From assembly GCA_964547415.1 (NCBI GenBank), contig CAZJNX010000251.1, forward strand, positions 1-6,239: 6,239 nucleotides of DNA, written 5' to 3'. The position numbers and the translations under genes are program-made. Source of the DNA: CAZJNX01 sp964547415. Lineage in GTDB: Bacteria > Pseudomonadota > Alphaproteobacteria > Rhizobiales > Amorphaceae. The number at the start of each line of letters is the position of its first letter. Position 1 is the stretch's first letter. Shown here in pieces: positions 6,011-6,239 of the stretch. Below the pieces are notes generated by a model. The model had not been told where the DNA came from and made no database searches. It saw nothing but the letters and a program-made list of their open reading frames with translations.

Positions 6011-6084
6011 CGTCGCGACGGCCCGCCGCGGGACGGGCTCGGCCCGGCGGGCAGCCGAGCCCGCGGGGCGGGTCCGTCGCGGCG
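6011..6084. repeat. Long imperfect inverted repeat in repeat copy 2
   Basis: Same palindrome as in copy 1, shifted by 161 nt: left arm 6011-6042, loop 6043-6054, right arm 6055-6084. I see no base differences from copy 1 within the palindrome, while substitutions occur outside it. Confidence 0.65.
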
Positions 6085-6153
6085 CAGCTTCGGGAGCGGG
6101 TGGCTCACACCCGGGCGACGGCTCCCGTCCGCAGGCTGCACCGGCTTCAGCCA

Positions 6154-6167
6154 GCCGGCCCGGGTGG
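6154..6167 (-). repeat. Inverted partial copy of the repeat-unit start
   Basis: gccggcccgggtgg at 6154-6167 is the exact reverse complement of ccacccgggccggc, found at the start of both tandem copies (5809-5822 and 5971-5984). A fragment of the unit therefore lies inverted just beyond copy 2. The match is short and GC-only, so chance is possible. Confidence 0.4.
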
Positions 6168-6239
6168 GTCGGCGCGCGGGGTCGGCAAGGCCGAGCCCGT
6201 CGGACCGGGCCGCCGACCCGACGGACACGCCGGCCGCCG

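Larger units (their letters stand above)
5804..6126. repeat. Tandem direct repeat, two copies of a ~161-bp unit
   Basis: Copy 1 spans 5804-5965 (162 bp) and copy 2 spans 5966-6126 (161 bp). Both begin gtccgccacccgggccgg and are nearly identical. By eye they differ by one single-base indel (gagggaggctg against gagggggctg) and four substitutions near the right end. A third unit appears to begin at 6127 with gtccgc but diverges at once. High similarity implies recent duplication or homogenisation. No transposase or terminal target duplication is visible. Confidence 0.92.
5573..6239. other. Non-coding, repeat-rich GC region upstream of ghrA
   Basis: About 670 nt without a convincing gene. Long open frames exist on the minus strand (for example ending near 5515 and 5603), but their translations are low-complexity R/P/A/G strings matching no family. 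The main tandem repeat has a period of 161-162 nt, and 161 is not a multiple of three, so the copies would be read in different frames. That argues against coding. The region must contain the ghrA promoter near 5573-5650, but I cannot point to clear -35/-10 elements. It holds several GC-rich hairpins and the repeats listed separately. Confidence 0.6.

Noticed and set aside
5804..6126. CRISPR array or insertion sequence
   Set aside because: There are only two long adjacent units with no short repeat-spacer pattern. No transposase, terminal inverted repeats or target-site duplication can be seen.
5515..6228. 237-aa minus-strand open frame across the tandem repeats
   Set aside because: It overlaps the ghrA start, has a low-complexity translation, and crosses repeats whose period is not a multiple of three, so the copies encode different peptides.

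Overview
The window looks like chromosomal DNA from a very GC-rich alphaproteobacterium, probably of the Rhizobiales/Hyphomicrobiales type. Three things suggest this. Base composition is extreme, by eye well above 70% G+C. The gene order trpD-trpC-moaC-moeA-lexA is, from general knowledge, typical of that group. The lexA promoter carries a GAAC-N7-GAAC operator, the alphaproteobacterial SOS box rather than the E. coli type. I cannot name the genus.

Layout: positions 1-148 are a leader with a weak promoter candidate and a GC palindrome. Then follows a tight same-strand cluster: trpD (149-1162), one continuous gene carrying a complete TrpC domain followed by a complete MoaC domain (1186-2463), and moeA (2485-3693). 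The gaps are 23 and 21 nt, so an operon is likely. After a 158-nt intergenic region holding a promoter with an embedded LexA box comes lexA (3852-4619). A glyoxylate/hydroxypyruvate reductase of the GhrA family (4625-5572, minus strand) converges on lexA, with only 5 nt between the stop codons. The last ~670 nt (5573-6239) carry no convincing gene. They hold two near-identical tandem copies of a ~161-bp unit, each containing a long imperfect palindrome, plus other GC-rich hairpins.

Functionally, trpD and the TrpC domain supply steps 2 and 4 of the pathway from chorismate to tryptophan. The MoaC domain and MoeA act in the first and last stages of molybdenum cofactor synthesis. LexA is the SOS repressor and probably represses itself. 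GhrA reduces glyoxylate or hydroxypyruvate.

The main surprise is the in-frame TrpC-MoaC fusion. Two enzymes of unrelated pathways, normally separate neighbours, share one reading frame with no stop, ribosome-binding site or conventional start between the domains. The second item worth attention is the 161-bp palindromic tandem repeat upstream of ghrA. Nothing else looks like a new defence or mobile system.
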